64,000 nucleotides of DNA, from assembly GCF_035046485.1 (NCBI RefSeq), contig NC_085138.1, forward strand, positions 268,875,694-268,939,693, given 5' to 3'. Under the pieces are notes generated by a model, which saw nothing but the letters and a program-made list of their open reading frames with translations, searched no databases and was not told where the DNA came from. Positions 46,171 through 56,539 of the stretch are shown here, one piece after another (the first letter of the stretch is position 1; every line of letters starts with the position of its first letter). The stretch comes from Aedes albopictus. Its lineage: Eukaryota; Arthropoda; Insecta; Diptera; Culicidae. The position numbers were made by a program, and so were the translations under genes.

Positions 46171-46537
46171 GGCCAAGTTTGAGATGCTGTAACTATGGTT
46201 TGCGTTGATGTATTGAGCTCATTTTTTGATACGGAGCTGCTAATATCATGAATTTTATGTACATATATGGAGTACCAAATGTTTTCGATCACAGGTTTGG
46301 GCGTGGCAAGGCGTTCAAAATGTGCAAAAGTGATCGGACAGCGGTACCCCTTTGATTTACACGCGTGCCGCTGTCCGATTACTTATGCACATTTTGAACG
46401 CCTTGCCACACCGAAACCTGTGAACGGAAACATGTTGTACTTCGTATACGTAAAATTCAGCATATTGGTAGTTTCGTGTCAAAAACTGAGTTCAATACAT
46501 CAACGCAAACCTAAGTTACAGCATCTCAAACTTGGCC
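46171..46537. mobile_element. Foldback element with arms of about 175 bp
   Basis: GGCCAAGTTTGAGATGCTGTAAC at 46171 recurs inverted at the right end. The arms also share GTTCAAAATGTGCA and CGGACAGCGG blocks. The loop is only about 15 nt near 46358. Confidence 0.85.
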
Positions 46538-46772
46538 ATTCCCGAGCAACCAAACGTTCAGATAAAATAGCATGTTTGGGCTTATTCAGCTATGCGAAGG
46601 AAGATGAATAGCATTCTATACAGCTCAGAAATTAAGTAATTAACCGACCTTGAGTTCACAACAAGTACACTTGTGCCGCTGAAAAGAGCGCTATTCAGCT
46701 TAGATAAAAACTTCGAAAAACTAAAAAAATGCACTTAATTCCTCAAAAGTAATTTATGTAATAGTACATGTG

Positions 46773-47906
46773 TAGAGGTTCCAACCCGGGAAATCCCGGG
46801 ACAAAAAATCCCGGGATCTTGAAAAATTCGGGATTTCCCGAATCCCGAGATAACACTTTTCACCGTCCCGAAAATCCCGGGATTCCCGGGACATACATTT
46901 CTTACAATATTGTTTGCTTTGTTTTGGATTTGAAGAGTCTCTGAAACGTATTTGAAGAGTCGTGATATTTTTTCGAAACTCGCTTCCTAGAAAAAAAAAA
47001 ATACCCAAATGTAACATAAACCACTTGAACTGTGTGTAGACGTCAAAACTAGTTGGAATTCGACTGAAATGATGTTGGAGCACTTCTTTCGCTGTTTTGA
47101 TTGCATCAAAGAGACACTTTCCGAAATGAGCCTTACAAGTCTGTTGGACTGTGATTTCAAGGTTGCAGTAAAGCTTCAGGAAGCTCTTCAGCCAATCAGA
47201 CTCGCTTCGTAAGCGTTGGGAAGACGAGATGCTACATTACTGTCTGCGGAAGGCAGCTTGAGTTTCTTGTTCTCGAAGCTTCAGAAGTCACTCCAAAGTT
47301 AGAAACGACCGCCGAAAATAAATAATAACAGCGCAAAAGTTCGTTTAATGTCTTCCGTTGCCAACGTAAGTGCCAGAATGACTGGAAAGCTTCTCGAAAA
47401 CGCAAATGATTAAGTTCTTCAAGGAACCGGGAGTTCGATTGTTGTAAGACTGCCAAAGGCTGACCGATAATGGTGCTGCTGAGTTGAATGGTTGAATGCT
47501 AGATTGTCAATGCAATGATTGATTTTTCAAAAGTAATTGCACAAAAGCAGTCAGTTTTTGAGCTACATGGTAAGTTAAACCAAACCGACGTCAACCAATA
47601 GGGAGCACATCTTTTCGAACTCTGGAAATATCTGTTCTAAAAAGCAAACCTCACTGTCCGACGAAATCATTATTAACATTTGCTTCTTGAAATCGTATTT
47701 GCAAAGAACGAATTCAAATAGAATAGGCCATTTACTTGATTTGAACCATTATTTTTTTATTGATGAATAAAGCATATTCCTAACCACAAAATTGCGTTTT
47801 TAAGCACATTGAAAAATTTCCCGGGATCCCGGGATATCCCGGGACGAGCAACACATTTTATCCCGAATCCCGGGACAAGCAAATTGGTCGGGAAATGGAA
47901 CCTCTA
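46773..47906. mobile_element. Non-autonomous hAT-type element, 8-bp TSD TACATGTG
   Basis: TAGAGGTTCCA ends are inverted, with TACATGTG at 46765-46772 and 47907-47914. Both subterminal regions are packed with TCCCGGGA palindromes. The 1,134-bp element has only short frames, so the transposase is lost. Confidence 0.88.
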
Positions 47907-47954
47907 TACATGTGGGATCCAAATTGACCCAATACCTTGATATAATTTTTGTTA

Positions 47955-48020
47955 CTTACTGGGATTTGAACTCGGGTCCTCCTCGTTGAAAGTCGGCGCC
48001 TAACCACTACTCCATGTTTG
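47955..48020 (-). repeat. tRNA-like SINE head (minus strand)
   Basis: On the minus strand TAGTGGTTAGGCGCCGAC (A box) and CGAGTTCAAATCCCAG (B box). Immediately follows the hAT element. Confidence 0.6.
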
Positions 48021-48285
48021 TGTTGTTAAACACTGCGGGATTTCACTCAATGTGCTGATATAATTTATTAGAGCTCGATCAGGATCATGTGTGAACTTTC
48101 TCTGAACTTGAAATACGCTGCGAGACTAAGCTTTTTGAACCGAAGGTTCCAAAGAAGTTTACGTGGAACTTCTTGTAAACTTCCACAGTTTGACATTTTC
48201 AGTTTGTTTTGGTTCGTAATTCAAACAAGTCCAAAGAAATAAATTAGCGCCAATATCAATAATTCAGAAAAGTTATCAGTGACAA

Positions 48286-49007
48286 CCCGAGTAGAGGTGA
48301 ATAGCAAATTTATAACAACAAAATCACATAGCCTGTTTTTATATCACAATTTGTTATTGTTAATTAACTTATCAAAATATATCATTTTAATAACAGGTTT
48401 TGTTGGGCAATCTTATTTTGTTTTGTTCAAGTTGTTGAGATCATAGGCACCATGAGAGACGAACCAGCCAAGGGCTGAAAGTCTCTTTAATAAAGACAAA
48501 TCAATCAATCATAGACGCCAACTTAAGGGGAGGGGGGCAAGCATTGTTTTGCTCAACCCCCCCCCCCCAATATTTGACAATTTTTCGATTTTCCCATCCA
48601 AAAAATAAGAAAAACCAGGCTTTGCCCCCCATTAATTTGATCAAGTTGGCGCGTCTGATTGAGATATATGTATCCACAAGATAACATTTTAATAATATAT
48701 TTTGTTGTATGTAGATCAAGTTAAGTTATTATTCTGCTACAGTGTGAGCTGATGAACAATAACACAACAATAACAAGTTCACAAATTTCCTGTTATTAAG
48801 TTGTCATTGATCTAACAAAACATGTTATTGGATAAGTCTTCCAGGAACATTATTTTGTTATGATATTTGTTATTTTGCCGCTTATGACAGACGAGTTCGT
48901 AACATAATATGTTATGCTAATAACATAAAAATTACTGATTTCATTATTCAGTTATTAGGCATAAATAACATATTTTGTTATGCTGTTGATATTTTCTTCT
49001 GTTCGGG
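48286..49007. mobile_element. CCCGA-ended MITE with nested insertions
   Basis: CCCGAGTAGAGG at the left and CCTCTGTTCGGG-like sequence at the right end (49007) are inverted, and both flanks are rich in AATAACA/TGTTATT words. Inside are a retroelement 3' tail (about 48420-48500, ending in TCAATCAATCA) and a smaller MITE (48510-48656, GCCAACTT..AAGTTGGC ends with a C run). Confidence 0.6.
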
Positions 49008-49570
49008 TACGATCGCGTCGATTTCCGGCACGCTGGTGTAACGAGTGAGACAGACGGGGTTGAAAGCATCCAGCAAAGCTGGAAGACTTTTATCTGCAAC
49101 CAAAAAAACTCCGGCGGAATCCTGGGAAGAACCGCCGCTGCGGGGCCACACAATACGGATGCTTTGCGTTTATTACAAGTAAGTACGTTGCAAAATTATA
49201 GTGAAACAAAGTGTACTTGTGAAATTAACACAAGCTGTGGCTGCTGAGCTCGTTTTCCGAGTGACTTAATTGAATGAGAACTGCACCCCAGCTCCGCTGT
49301 CGTCGAAGTTTAAACGAAGTTTACTTTTGGTACGGTTAATATTTATCCGAACTTTGAGTAGTAACAAGTTTAAAACAAGTTCGGAATGGAAAATTTCAAG
49401 TTCTTGGAATATGTCCCATTGAACTATATTTGAGCTAAAGAGGCACGCAAAAGTTCAACATGAGTTCGGTTAAAATTTGATTGAACTCTGCTCTAAAGTT
49501 CAAGGTAAGTTCTTTCTGAACCTCTTTCCGACTTTAATATCGTTAAGAGAAGTCGAAAGCTTGTACATCT
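49008..49570. repeat. AAGTTC/GAACTT-rich repeat sequence
   Basis: Many GAACTT/AAGTTC words spaced 10-30 bp apart, continuing after the next MITE to about 49920; similar words occur at 48100-48200. No gene. Confidence 0.4.
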
Positions 49571-49571
49571 A

Positions 49572-49786
49572 GGGTATCGCGCCACTTGGGCGGTGGCTTT
49601 TATATTCGTCTGTTTTCCACTATAACTCAGTCAATTTTGAACCAATTGACTTGAAATGTTGTACACGGGTAGATGCTATACCTATCTCACCACATTCCAA
49701 AAGTTGTGTCAATTGGTGCAAATTTGACTGAGTTACAGTGGAAAACAGACGAATATAGAAGCCACCGCCCAAGTACCGCGATTCCC
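49572..49786. mobile_element. Foldback MITE, same family as 25353-25840
   Basis: GGGTATCGCGCCACTTGGGC at the left pairs with the right end. Arms of about 85 bp include GACGAATATA/TATATTCGTC. Confidence 0.85.
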
Positions 49787-49947
49787 TTCTTTCAAGCTCA
49801 TAAACAATATATGAGTAACTTTTTGGAGAATGAAGTTTAACGAAACCGGTATTGAACCAAACTTGAACTTCTGAGTTCGTTCTTCAAGTGGAATCCGAAC
49901 TTTTGGTTGCTTGAGTTTCTTATGAATATCGGCGTTTATCCGATCAA

Positions 49948-50290
49948 TTATGCACCACAGTGTATATGGAAACCGATTTTGAAAATATTGCTTCGTTATT
50001 CAATGAAAAACCAAAAAGTGGGGAAATGCTTCCTCGGTAATCTTTAGAAACTTGATTCTTCAGGCTATTCTGTTGTTCTTAACCAGCTTTGGCTTTATTG
50101 GCTCTCTTTATGCTAAATTGAACTTTGATGGTCTTGTAGAGGTTTTTCGAATCATGATTCTTCCTCTAAATGTGTATGGAAACCGATGTTGAAATTATTG
50201 CTTAGTTATTCAATGAAAAATCAAAAACCAAGAAATTAAGAAATGCATCCAGTTTGCATTAACTTTCCTTTTGCATCATGTTGGAAATAA
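49948..50290. repeat. Direct repeat pair derived from a foldback element
   Basis: GTATGGAAACCGAT..TTGAAA..ATTGCTT..TTATTCAATGAAAAA occurs at about 49972-50020 and again at about 50172-50220. It is also related, inverted, to 45900-45950. Confidence 0.6.
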
Positions 50291-50400
50291 CTCGCTGACG
50301 TAGTATAAGGTTTGGGTAAAAAACTAACCCTAATTCCAAAGGAGGGTTAATAGCAGCTTTGCAGCATAAGAACTGTGTCAAAAAAATAAATCATACCAAC

Positions 50401-51072
50401 CTGCTGTTTTTCTTCATTGAAGTTCCAAACGCCAACAGCGACGAATAGTTCAGTATTAGAGTTGAGATTGTAACAGTTGGTGGACGTAATAACAATGTTA
50501 ACGTCAATCAGAGTACCTCCACAATGGAACACGGTTTGTGTAAACCCAAAAATTTTCTCCAATTTAGAAAAGATTACTACATTCCATGGGAATTCGTTTC
50601 TTTCAGAGTCTCTGATATCTTCGTTGTACAGTTGGGTTGACTACCGTACACCGCAATCTTCGTAAAACCAATCGGCGAAAGGCTCTTCCGTTGTAGTTGG
50701 GTTTAGAGTTGTCTGTTCGGTTTTTGTAGTTCTGACAGGTCTTGATGAGGTATAGTTTAGAAACATTGCAGGTTCCTCTCGTTTGCAACAAACTTGTTCA
50801 ATGCCACTACAACCTCCAACACTCAAAATATTCCTAGAAATGGAGATACCATTTTAATAACAACTGTTTACACTGAAAGAAACAGTTTGTCCATACTCAG
50901 CTGCACAATTTTGACTTCGGACGCAATCAGCAGTATGTGGATTGCAACTACTAAAGAACTCATCCACTGGATCCGGCATTGCGGTTCTTCGGTAAATAAG
51001 CTCTTTTGCTTGAGGATGCCCGAGGACACCATGGAAAAATAATATCACCCACAGTAGATCAATTCGATCCAT
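50401..51072 (-). pseudogene. CLIP-domain serine protease homologue C, premature stop, 3' truncated
   Basis: Exon 1 (50897-51072) has the ATG, a hydrophobic signal peptide and four of six CLIP cysteines before... the split falls inside the CLIP domain. Intron 50834-50896 (63 nt, phase 2). Exon 2 (50401-50833) completes the CLIP domain (ends C-C), a Thr-rich linker and the start of a protease-like domain with E-F-P-W-N and F-H-C-G-G-T-L. The frame is cut by TAG at 50641-50643, where gene D has CAG (Gln) in the same context. T-S-T-N-C replaces T-A-A-H-C, so His is lost. It ends at a CAG|GTTGGT donor with no recognisable further exon downstream. It is either a decayed duplicate, or a short CLIP-only secreted peptide of about 120 residues. 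Confidence 0.75.
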
Positions 51073-51083
51073 TGTTAAAACGT

Positions 51084-51156
51084 AACTGACAAGGAACTTC
51101 ATCATTAGCGCAGTCGTTACCGAAAACCACACAATCTTTCGAATGGCGGGATTCCC
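51084..51156 (-). promoter_or_regulatory. Proximal promoter of gene C: Inr and kappaB-type site
   Basis: TCAGTT initiator at 51089-51084 gives a very short leader before the ATG at 51072. GGGAATCCC (51156-51148) matches the Rel/NF-kappaB consensus about 75 bp upstream of the ATG. The block is shared with gene D. Confidence 0.6.
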
Positions 51157-51359
51157 AGCGTGTATGCTGAATCAGCCTAATTATTTATGAAATTTTGGAA
51201 TTTCCATCTGCTTGCGAGCTTATCTGCTATCACGGTTAATAAAAAAACATTCTTCAGAAATGTTCATAGAAATTTGTCGATAACTTTATATTTTCATGGG
51301 GAACAACGTGTTTGGTAGGATTATCTGAATGTTGAATCATACTTTACTTACTTCCCAGG

Positions 51360-52560
51360 ATTGTTTATCCGTACATTCCTTAAACTCGCAAAAGCAGTCC
51401 TCGCCTTCTTGATTCGGGCAGCCAATTCGAAGTCATTTAGTCACGATCAAGCGAACCTACCAGGATCTCGCCGATTACGATGGAGAACAGTAGCGGTGAT
51501 AGTATACATCATTACCTCACTCCAGCGACGACCCGGATGGGAACGGACAAAATACCGTTGTGCAGTACTCTGCACGAAAATGCCCCGTACTGTGCTTCAA
51601 TGAGGCCGATGATATTCTCATTGACACCCTTGTGCCTGAGGGCACTCCACATGTTTTTGTGATTGTGACGATCAAAAGTTTTTTCATAGTCCAATGAATA
51701 CCAAGTAAAGAGACTTTTGGAATTCATTGATTTGCTCCACAATGATACAAAGCGTGCCAATATGGTCCACACAGGATCGTCCGGCACAGAATGCTGCTTG
51801 CTTCCATCGGAGAGTTGCGTCAATCTTCCCCTGTATCCGGTTAAGGATCAATTTGCAGAAGACTTTGAAAACGATACACAGCAACATAATTCCCCGCCAA
51901 TTATCGCATACAGTTAGGCCACTCTTTTTGGGTAGCATTACTATGACGCCTTTCATCCAGTCGGCCGGAAATGCCACGGATTCCCATATGTTGCAGAATA
52001 ATTGATGCACCAGCTGTGCTGTTAGTACGGGGTCAGCTTTAAGCATCTCAGTTGATATGGGATCGAACCCTAGGGCCCTGTTCGATTTCATGCTACGGAT
52101 TGCTATTTCTATCTCCTGCACTGATGGAGCTTCGGTGTTGACACGGGTAATGCGCCGAACCCTTGGCGGATCATGCTGAGGTGTTGATGGCGTGGCCGAC
52201 ACTTGAAAAGGGTTTTCAAAGTGCTCAAACCAGCGTTTCAACTGATCAGCTGGGTTGGTCAGTAACTGTCCAGACGTGTCTTTCACGGGTATCGTAGCAT
52301 TCATCTCAGTCCCACTAAGACGACGTGAGACATCGTAGAAGAGACGGATGTCGCCGGTGTTAGCGGCTTTCTCGCCTTCGTCGGCTAGGAAGTCCGCCCA
52401 CGCTCTTTTTTCCCGTCTTAATGAGCATTTCACTTCACTTCCTTCTCGAGAGCCGAAATCGCTGACAGGCTACGGCTTTGGCTCCTCGTGTTTTCGCTCG
52501 CTTTATCGCGGCTTTGCCGTTCCTTCGGTTCTCTATCTTCCTCCAGATATCACTGCTTTC
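51360..52560 (-). mobile_element. RTE-like LINE, 5' and 3' truncated with a frameshift
   Basis: The frame at 51684-52433 encodes an RT N-terminal region with N-W-R-G-I-M-L-L and R-S-C-V-D-H. The adjoining frame 51512-51823 carries D-Y-E-K-T-F-D and A-Q-Y-G-A-F, so a frame change lies near 51700. The Y-x-D-D core is missing. It lies between genes C and D, just upstream of the C promoter. Confidence 0.8.
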
Positions 52561-52723
52561 TCTTGGTGCGTACTTCACCCAAATTATTCTCGCTGGTGGC
52601 GATGAAGGCATTCTTGATGACGCTCAATTGAATTTCTACGCTTTCACCTTCTGGAATGTCCGCAGCACGGCAAGCTTTCAATATTATTTATTGGTTCAAC
52701 ATTTCACTTTAAAGGCGAAGTTA

Positions 52724-53058
52724 GATGCATTTCCTCATATTTTGATTTGAGATTTTTTATTAAATCGATAAAATATTGCTACGTTATATTTTCAAAATCC
52801 ATTTCCATACACATTTAGAGGATGGGTCGAGGTATCTCCTGGTTTTTTTTTTCTCCTGGTGGACAATGTTTTTCATTTTTTCCAAAAACCATTTTTTTAA
52901 ATTAAAAAAAAACTTTTTTTGAAAAAATAACGAAAAACAAAGGAAAGGAAAAAAAATCAGGAGATACCTTGGCCCTTCCTCTAAATGTGTATGAAAACCG
53001 ATTTTGAAAATTTTGTTCCATTATTTAATAAAAAATAAAAAAAATAAGGCAATGCATC
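52724..53058. mobile_element. Foldback element with AGAGGATGGGTCGAGGTATCTCC arms
   Basis: GATGCATTTCCTCATATTTT at the left pairs with the right end at 53051-53058. Inner arms (TATCTCCTGGTTTTT and inverse) pair around an A/T-run centre. Related to 45962-46115. Confidence 0.75.
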
Positions 53059-53337
53059 CTGTTTCGCCTTGATGAGAAAACAATATGTTTTACTGATACA
53101 CTTTCTATAAAGTATGGAACGTCTTTAATAATTTATGTGTAACATTGCGCATTTTCATGGAACATATGTTCATTGTTCATTCTTTATGGAGCGTTTTTAT
53201 TTATTTTTTATTACGGGTGGAATAAATAGGCTGCCCATCGTATCACAGTTCTGAGGTTCGGCCTTTGGTTGCCATTCATTTTATATTATTTTCAAACTAA
53301 GTCACAGTGACTTTAGCACAATCGAAACATGCGCTGT

Positions 53338-53682
53338 CCCCGAGCAAAGTCGAATAACAACACCATAGCAAAATGATAACTGGTGCTCACTCCAGAATTC
53401 ATTTACCAATTTTGTGTTATCATCCTGATAATTCATGTTACCGCACCTGTCAAACTCTGAAGCGTCATCATCGACAACAACATCGGAAGTTAGTTATCAA
53501 TCTAGTTATCAATGGTCGAGAAAATATCTCACTGATAACAAAATGAGTTTTCAAACAGATCAATTCAATTGATTTACCAAAGTTGTTATCAGAATGCCCC
53601 TGATGATAACATAATGAGATATTTTAATGATATCGTGGGTATAATTGGTTGTAATCATGTTTGTTATGAAGCTTTGCTCGGG
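53338..53682. mobile_element. MITE with CCCGAGCAAAG ends
   Basis: CCCGAGCAAAG at 53338-53348 is mirrored at 53672-53682. The interior is rich in GATAACA/TGTTATC words. Confidence 0.78.
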
Positions 53683-53765
53683 ATCGTGTCTCTTGTAACG
53701 GCTCTGTTGCATAGGAAGCCATATAGAATCAAGAAAAGAGCAAATCGCTAGCTTTGCAATACATA

Positions 53766-53978
53766 GGGTTTGGGACCATTTGGGCAGGGGGACCTATTTT
53801 GGGCACTTGGTGCCATAACTCAGTCAATTTTTAATCGATTGACTTGATTTTTGGAACACGACCAGATAAGTACAGTTTCTAGCCATGATCAAAAATTCAA
53901 GTGAGTCGGATTGAAATTGACTAAGTTATAGCAGCAAGTGCCTAAAATAGGGCCCCCTGCCCAAATGGTCCCAGACCC
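53766..53978. mobile_element. Foldback MITE with GGGTTTGGGACCATTTGGGC ends, TA duplication
   Basis: Arms of about 85 bp pair across the element, with TA on both sides. The arms share ATAACTCAGTCAATTTT with 49572-49786 and 25353-25840, so it is a related subfamily. Confidence 0.85.
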
Positions 53979-54030
53979 TATCATAATAATTTATACGAAA
54001 ATTAAAGTGTGTAATCTAAACCATACGAAC

Positions 54031-54414
54031 CTGTTGTTGTTCCTCGGTATCGCTTACGTCCCAAACGCCAGCAGCGACGAATAGTTCAGTATTAGGATTG
54101 AGTTTTTCACAGTTCGGGGACGTAACAACGATGTATGCGTCAATCAGAGTACCTCCACAATGGAACACTCTTTGTGTATAATTAAAACTGTTTACTGATA
54201 TTGAAAAGATTTCTACATTCCATGGAAATTCGCCACTTTCGGTGTCTCTGATATCTTTGGCATAGACATTGTTTGACTGTCGAACACCACATTCTTCGTA
54301 GTAAGGCTCTTCCGTTGTAGTTGGTTCTTTGCGGTAAAATATTTCTCTTGTTTGTGGATACCCGAGGACACCATGGAAAATCAATATCACCAACGGTAGT
54401 ACTATCCGAGCCAT
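54031..54414 (-). CDS. Serine protease homologue D: CLIP domain absent, 3' exons absent
   Basis: One exon of 128 codons from the ATG at 54414 to a CAG|GTTCGT donor (54025-54030). Signal peptide, then a short linker with P-T-T-T-E-E-P, then the start of the protease-like domain (Y-E-E-C-G-V-R, E-F-P-W-N, F-H-C-G-G-T-L). T-S-P-N-C replaces T-A-A-H-C, so His is lost. It aligns with gene C at the signal peptide and from the linker on, but the whole CLIP domain and its intron are missing. No downstream exon was found in 53000-54020. The phase-0 end matches the intron position in gene B. The frame is intact here, so it may be a recent fragment or a short secreted peptide. Confidence 0.65.
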
Positions 54415-54425
54415 TGTTAGAAGGT

Positions 54426-54500
54426 AACTGACAAAAAAAAACTAATCATCAGTGCAGTGCTTACCAAAGAGCACACAATCTTTCTAACGGTGGGATTCCC
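54426..54500 (-). promoter_or_regulatory. Proximal promoter of gene D: Inr and kappaB-type site
   Basis: TCAGTT initiator at 54431-54426. GGGAATCCC at 54500-54492 lies 78 bp before the ATG. The kappaB site and the adjoining 12 bp are identical in the gene C promoter. Confidence 0.6.
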
Positions 54501-55740
54501 AGCGTGTATGCTAAATTAAGCCAAAGAAAAGCAAAATTTTGTAATTTTCCATCAGCTTGTGAGCTTATCTGCGGTTAATAAAAAAAATAATTCTTAAGAA
54601 ATGTTTATAGAAATTTGTCGGTATGTTCATACGTTGATGGAGCATGACGTGTTTGGTAGGGTAATCTGAATCATACTTTACTTACTTGGTAGACTATACA
54701 GTTGGACATGTGATGCACGTAGCAACTGAAAGTAAACGAGGGTACAGATCCTCATACTCCTTTCGTTGGCTTAAACCGCAATCGAATTAATCTTCTTCAA
54801 AATTGTTGGTGGTCATCCAATTTCCCATACATTTGGACTGAAACTCCCCTACAAACTTCAACTCATTTGCGCCATCTCAGTTTTCAATCGAATGAGCTGA
54901 ATCTTTCACAGGTTGTTCTGCTCGCCCGAAGGCACATTTTTAGGGGGTGCTCCGTGGATTTAAACTACGTTTTTTTGTCGCCATACAAATGAAGACCGGT
55001 CTAGTGTACCAGATTCCAACATCTGTCTTTGATTTGATTGATTGTTTATACTTAAACTCCATTAAACAGCCCCCATGTTGAATATTCTGGTCGGTGTTTT
55101 TTTTAACTCCGGACATCTTCTTCGTACCAAATATACTAATATTGCATGATTTAGGAGCCAACATTAATTATAAGCCACCATCTTGGATTCCAGATCGCCA
55201 TCTTGGATATTTTGGTCACCGTATTCTGCCTCCATACTTATTCCCATTCCAAATATTGGGTATGTTATATTAATTTTTAAAGCCTCTATTAAACTGCCAT
55301 CATCTTAAATTTCGAACCACCGCCGTCTTAGATTTTGGAACGCCATCTTGGATATTCTGGTCGTCATTTTTAGACTCTGGACATCTTCCCCATACCAAAT
55401 ATACCCATATTGCATGATTTTAGAGCCACCTTGAATTATGAGCCACCATATTGAACTCTCGCTTTATCATAAACTCTGGACAAATGCACAAGACAGATTC
55501 GGAAAACGAGACGCAAAAAATATTGTTTGTTTTCTGAAAACATGTTAGAAACATTATTCAAGATGCACATGTTTTTTTGAAATCTATATTTTTACTATGG
55601 ATGTTTTTAAAAAACTTCTGCAATACTTTTATATAACATATTTTGGAACTTCTTCAGGTGCAACATGTTTCTATGTTGTTCTTGGGAACCCTCCTAAGCA
55701 AAGACTTGGACGATGTTAAATCGGAGGAGGAAGTTGGATT
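54501..55740. other. Flank of gene D, with GCCATCTTGGA repeats
   Basis: 54501-54690 continues the homology with the region upstream of gene C. 55150-55480 contains several copies of GCCATCTTGGAT..TGG and CATACCAAATAT words, a loose dispersed repeat. No gene. Confidence 0.5.
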
Positions 55741-55987
55741 AGCTATGAAGGAGCCGTGTGAGCAGGGATAGGGTGCGACTCAAAACTCTTTACGTGCCGC
55801 ACACGCTGCTACGAGACAGCACAACAAACCAGAAGGAGACGAGTACGTGCAATCGGTTGTGTGATGCTCGCTTACTTTGCCACGCGCTGGAGCTCTCCTG
55901 TCTCTCACGCTATGTCGTATGCACTCTCTCGGTGCTTGTCTCCGTGCTTTGCACTTGGCTTGATAATACACCCTTAAATAAAACAAC

Positions 55988-56128
55988 ACAGCGCACGAGT
56001 AACTTTCACGCAGCGAGCAAAAAGACAAAGGAATTTTCACTCATATTTGTGTACGACTGGATCAACGCATCTGCGTGAAAATTCTTTTGTCTTTTCGGTC
56101 GCTGCGTGAAAGTTACTCGTTGCGCTGT
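55988..56128. mobile_element. Foldback repeat with arms of about 50 bp
   Basis: ACAGCGCACGAGTAACTTTC at 55988 recurs inverted with few changes at the right end. The arms also share AAGACAAA and TTTTCAC. The surrounding 55740-56320 is GC-richer, without a gene. Confidence 0.75.
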
Positions 56129-56539
56129 GTACATCGAGCTTTGCGTGTACGCATGATTGGGAAAATTTCGAATCAAACGACCCACCTTTTGTCAACCCTT
56201 GACAAGCTTAACAACTTGGCCGAAAACACAAACTCTTTCATTAAATTTATTAGGAGATTTTTTTCTGTTTGATGACAAGCACAGTACCGACCACCGTGCA
56301 TTACGCCCTGCGCCGCAGAGCTAGTGCTGCGATTTGTCTCTCGCGCAATTACGAAAGCTCTCACTCATACGTCTCTGTCTCTCGGCAAAACGGGAGATAA
56401 GCACTTGAGATTGGGTGAAGCACATGCTTTTTTCGCACCGCACGATGCATGCCGCCAATCCCTGGTGCGAGCTAGGAGAAGCCAGGATGACACAGAGCCA
56501 GTAATCATCCGACAGGTGGCCGAAGATGCCCGGCCTTCG

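Noticed and set aside
46267..46611. 114-codon frame
   Set aside because: Lies in the arms of the 46171-46537 foldback element.
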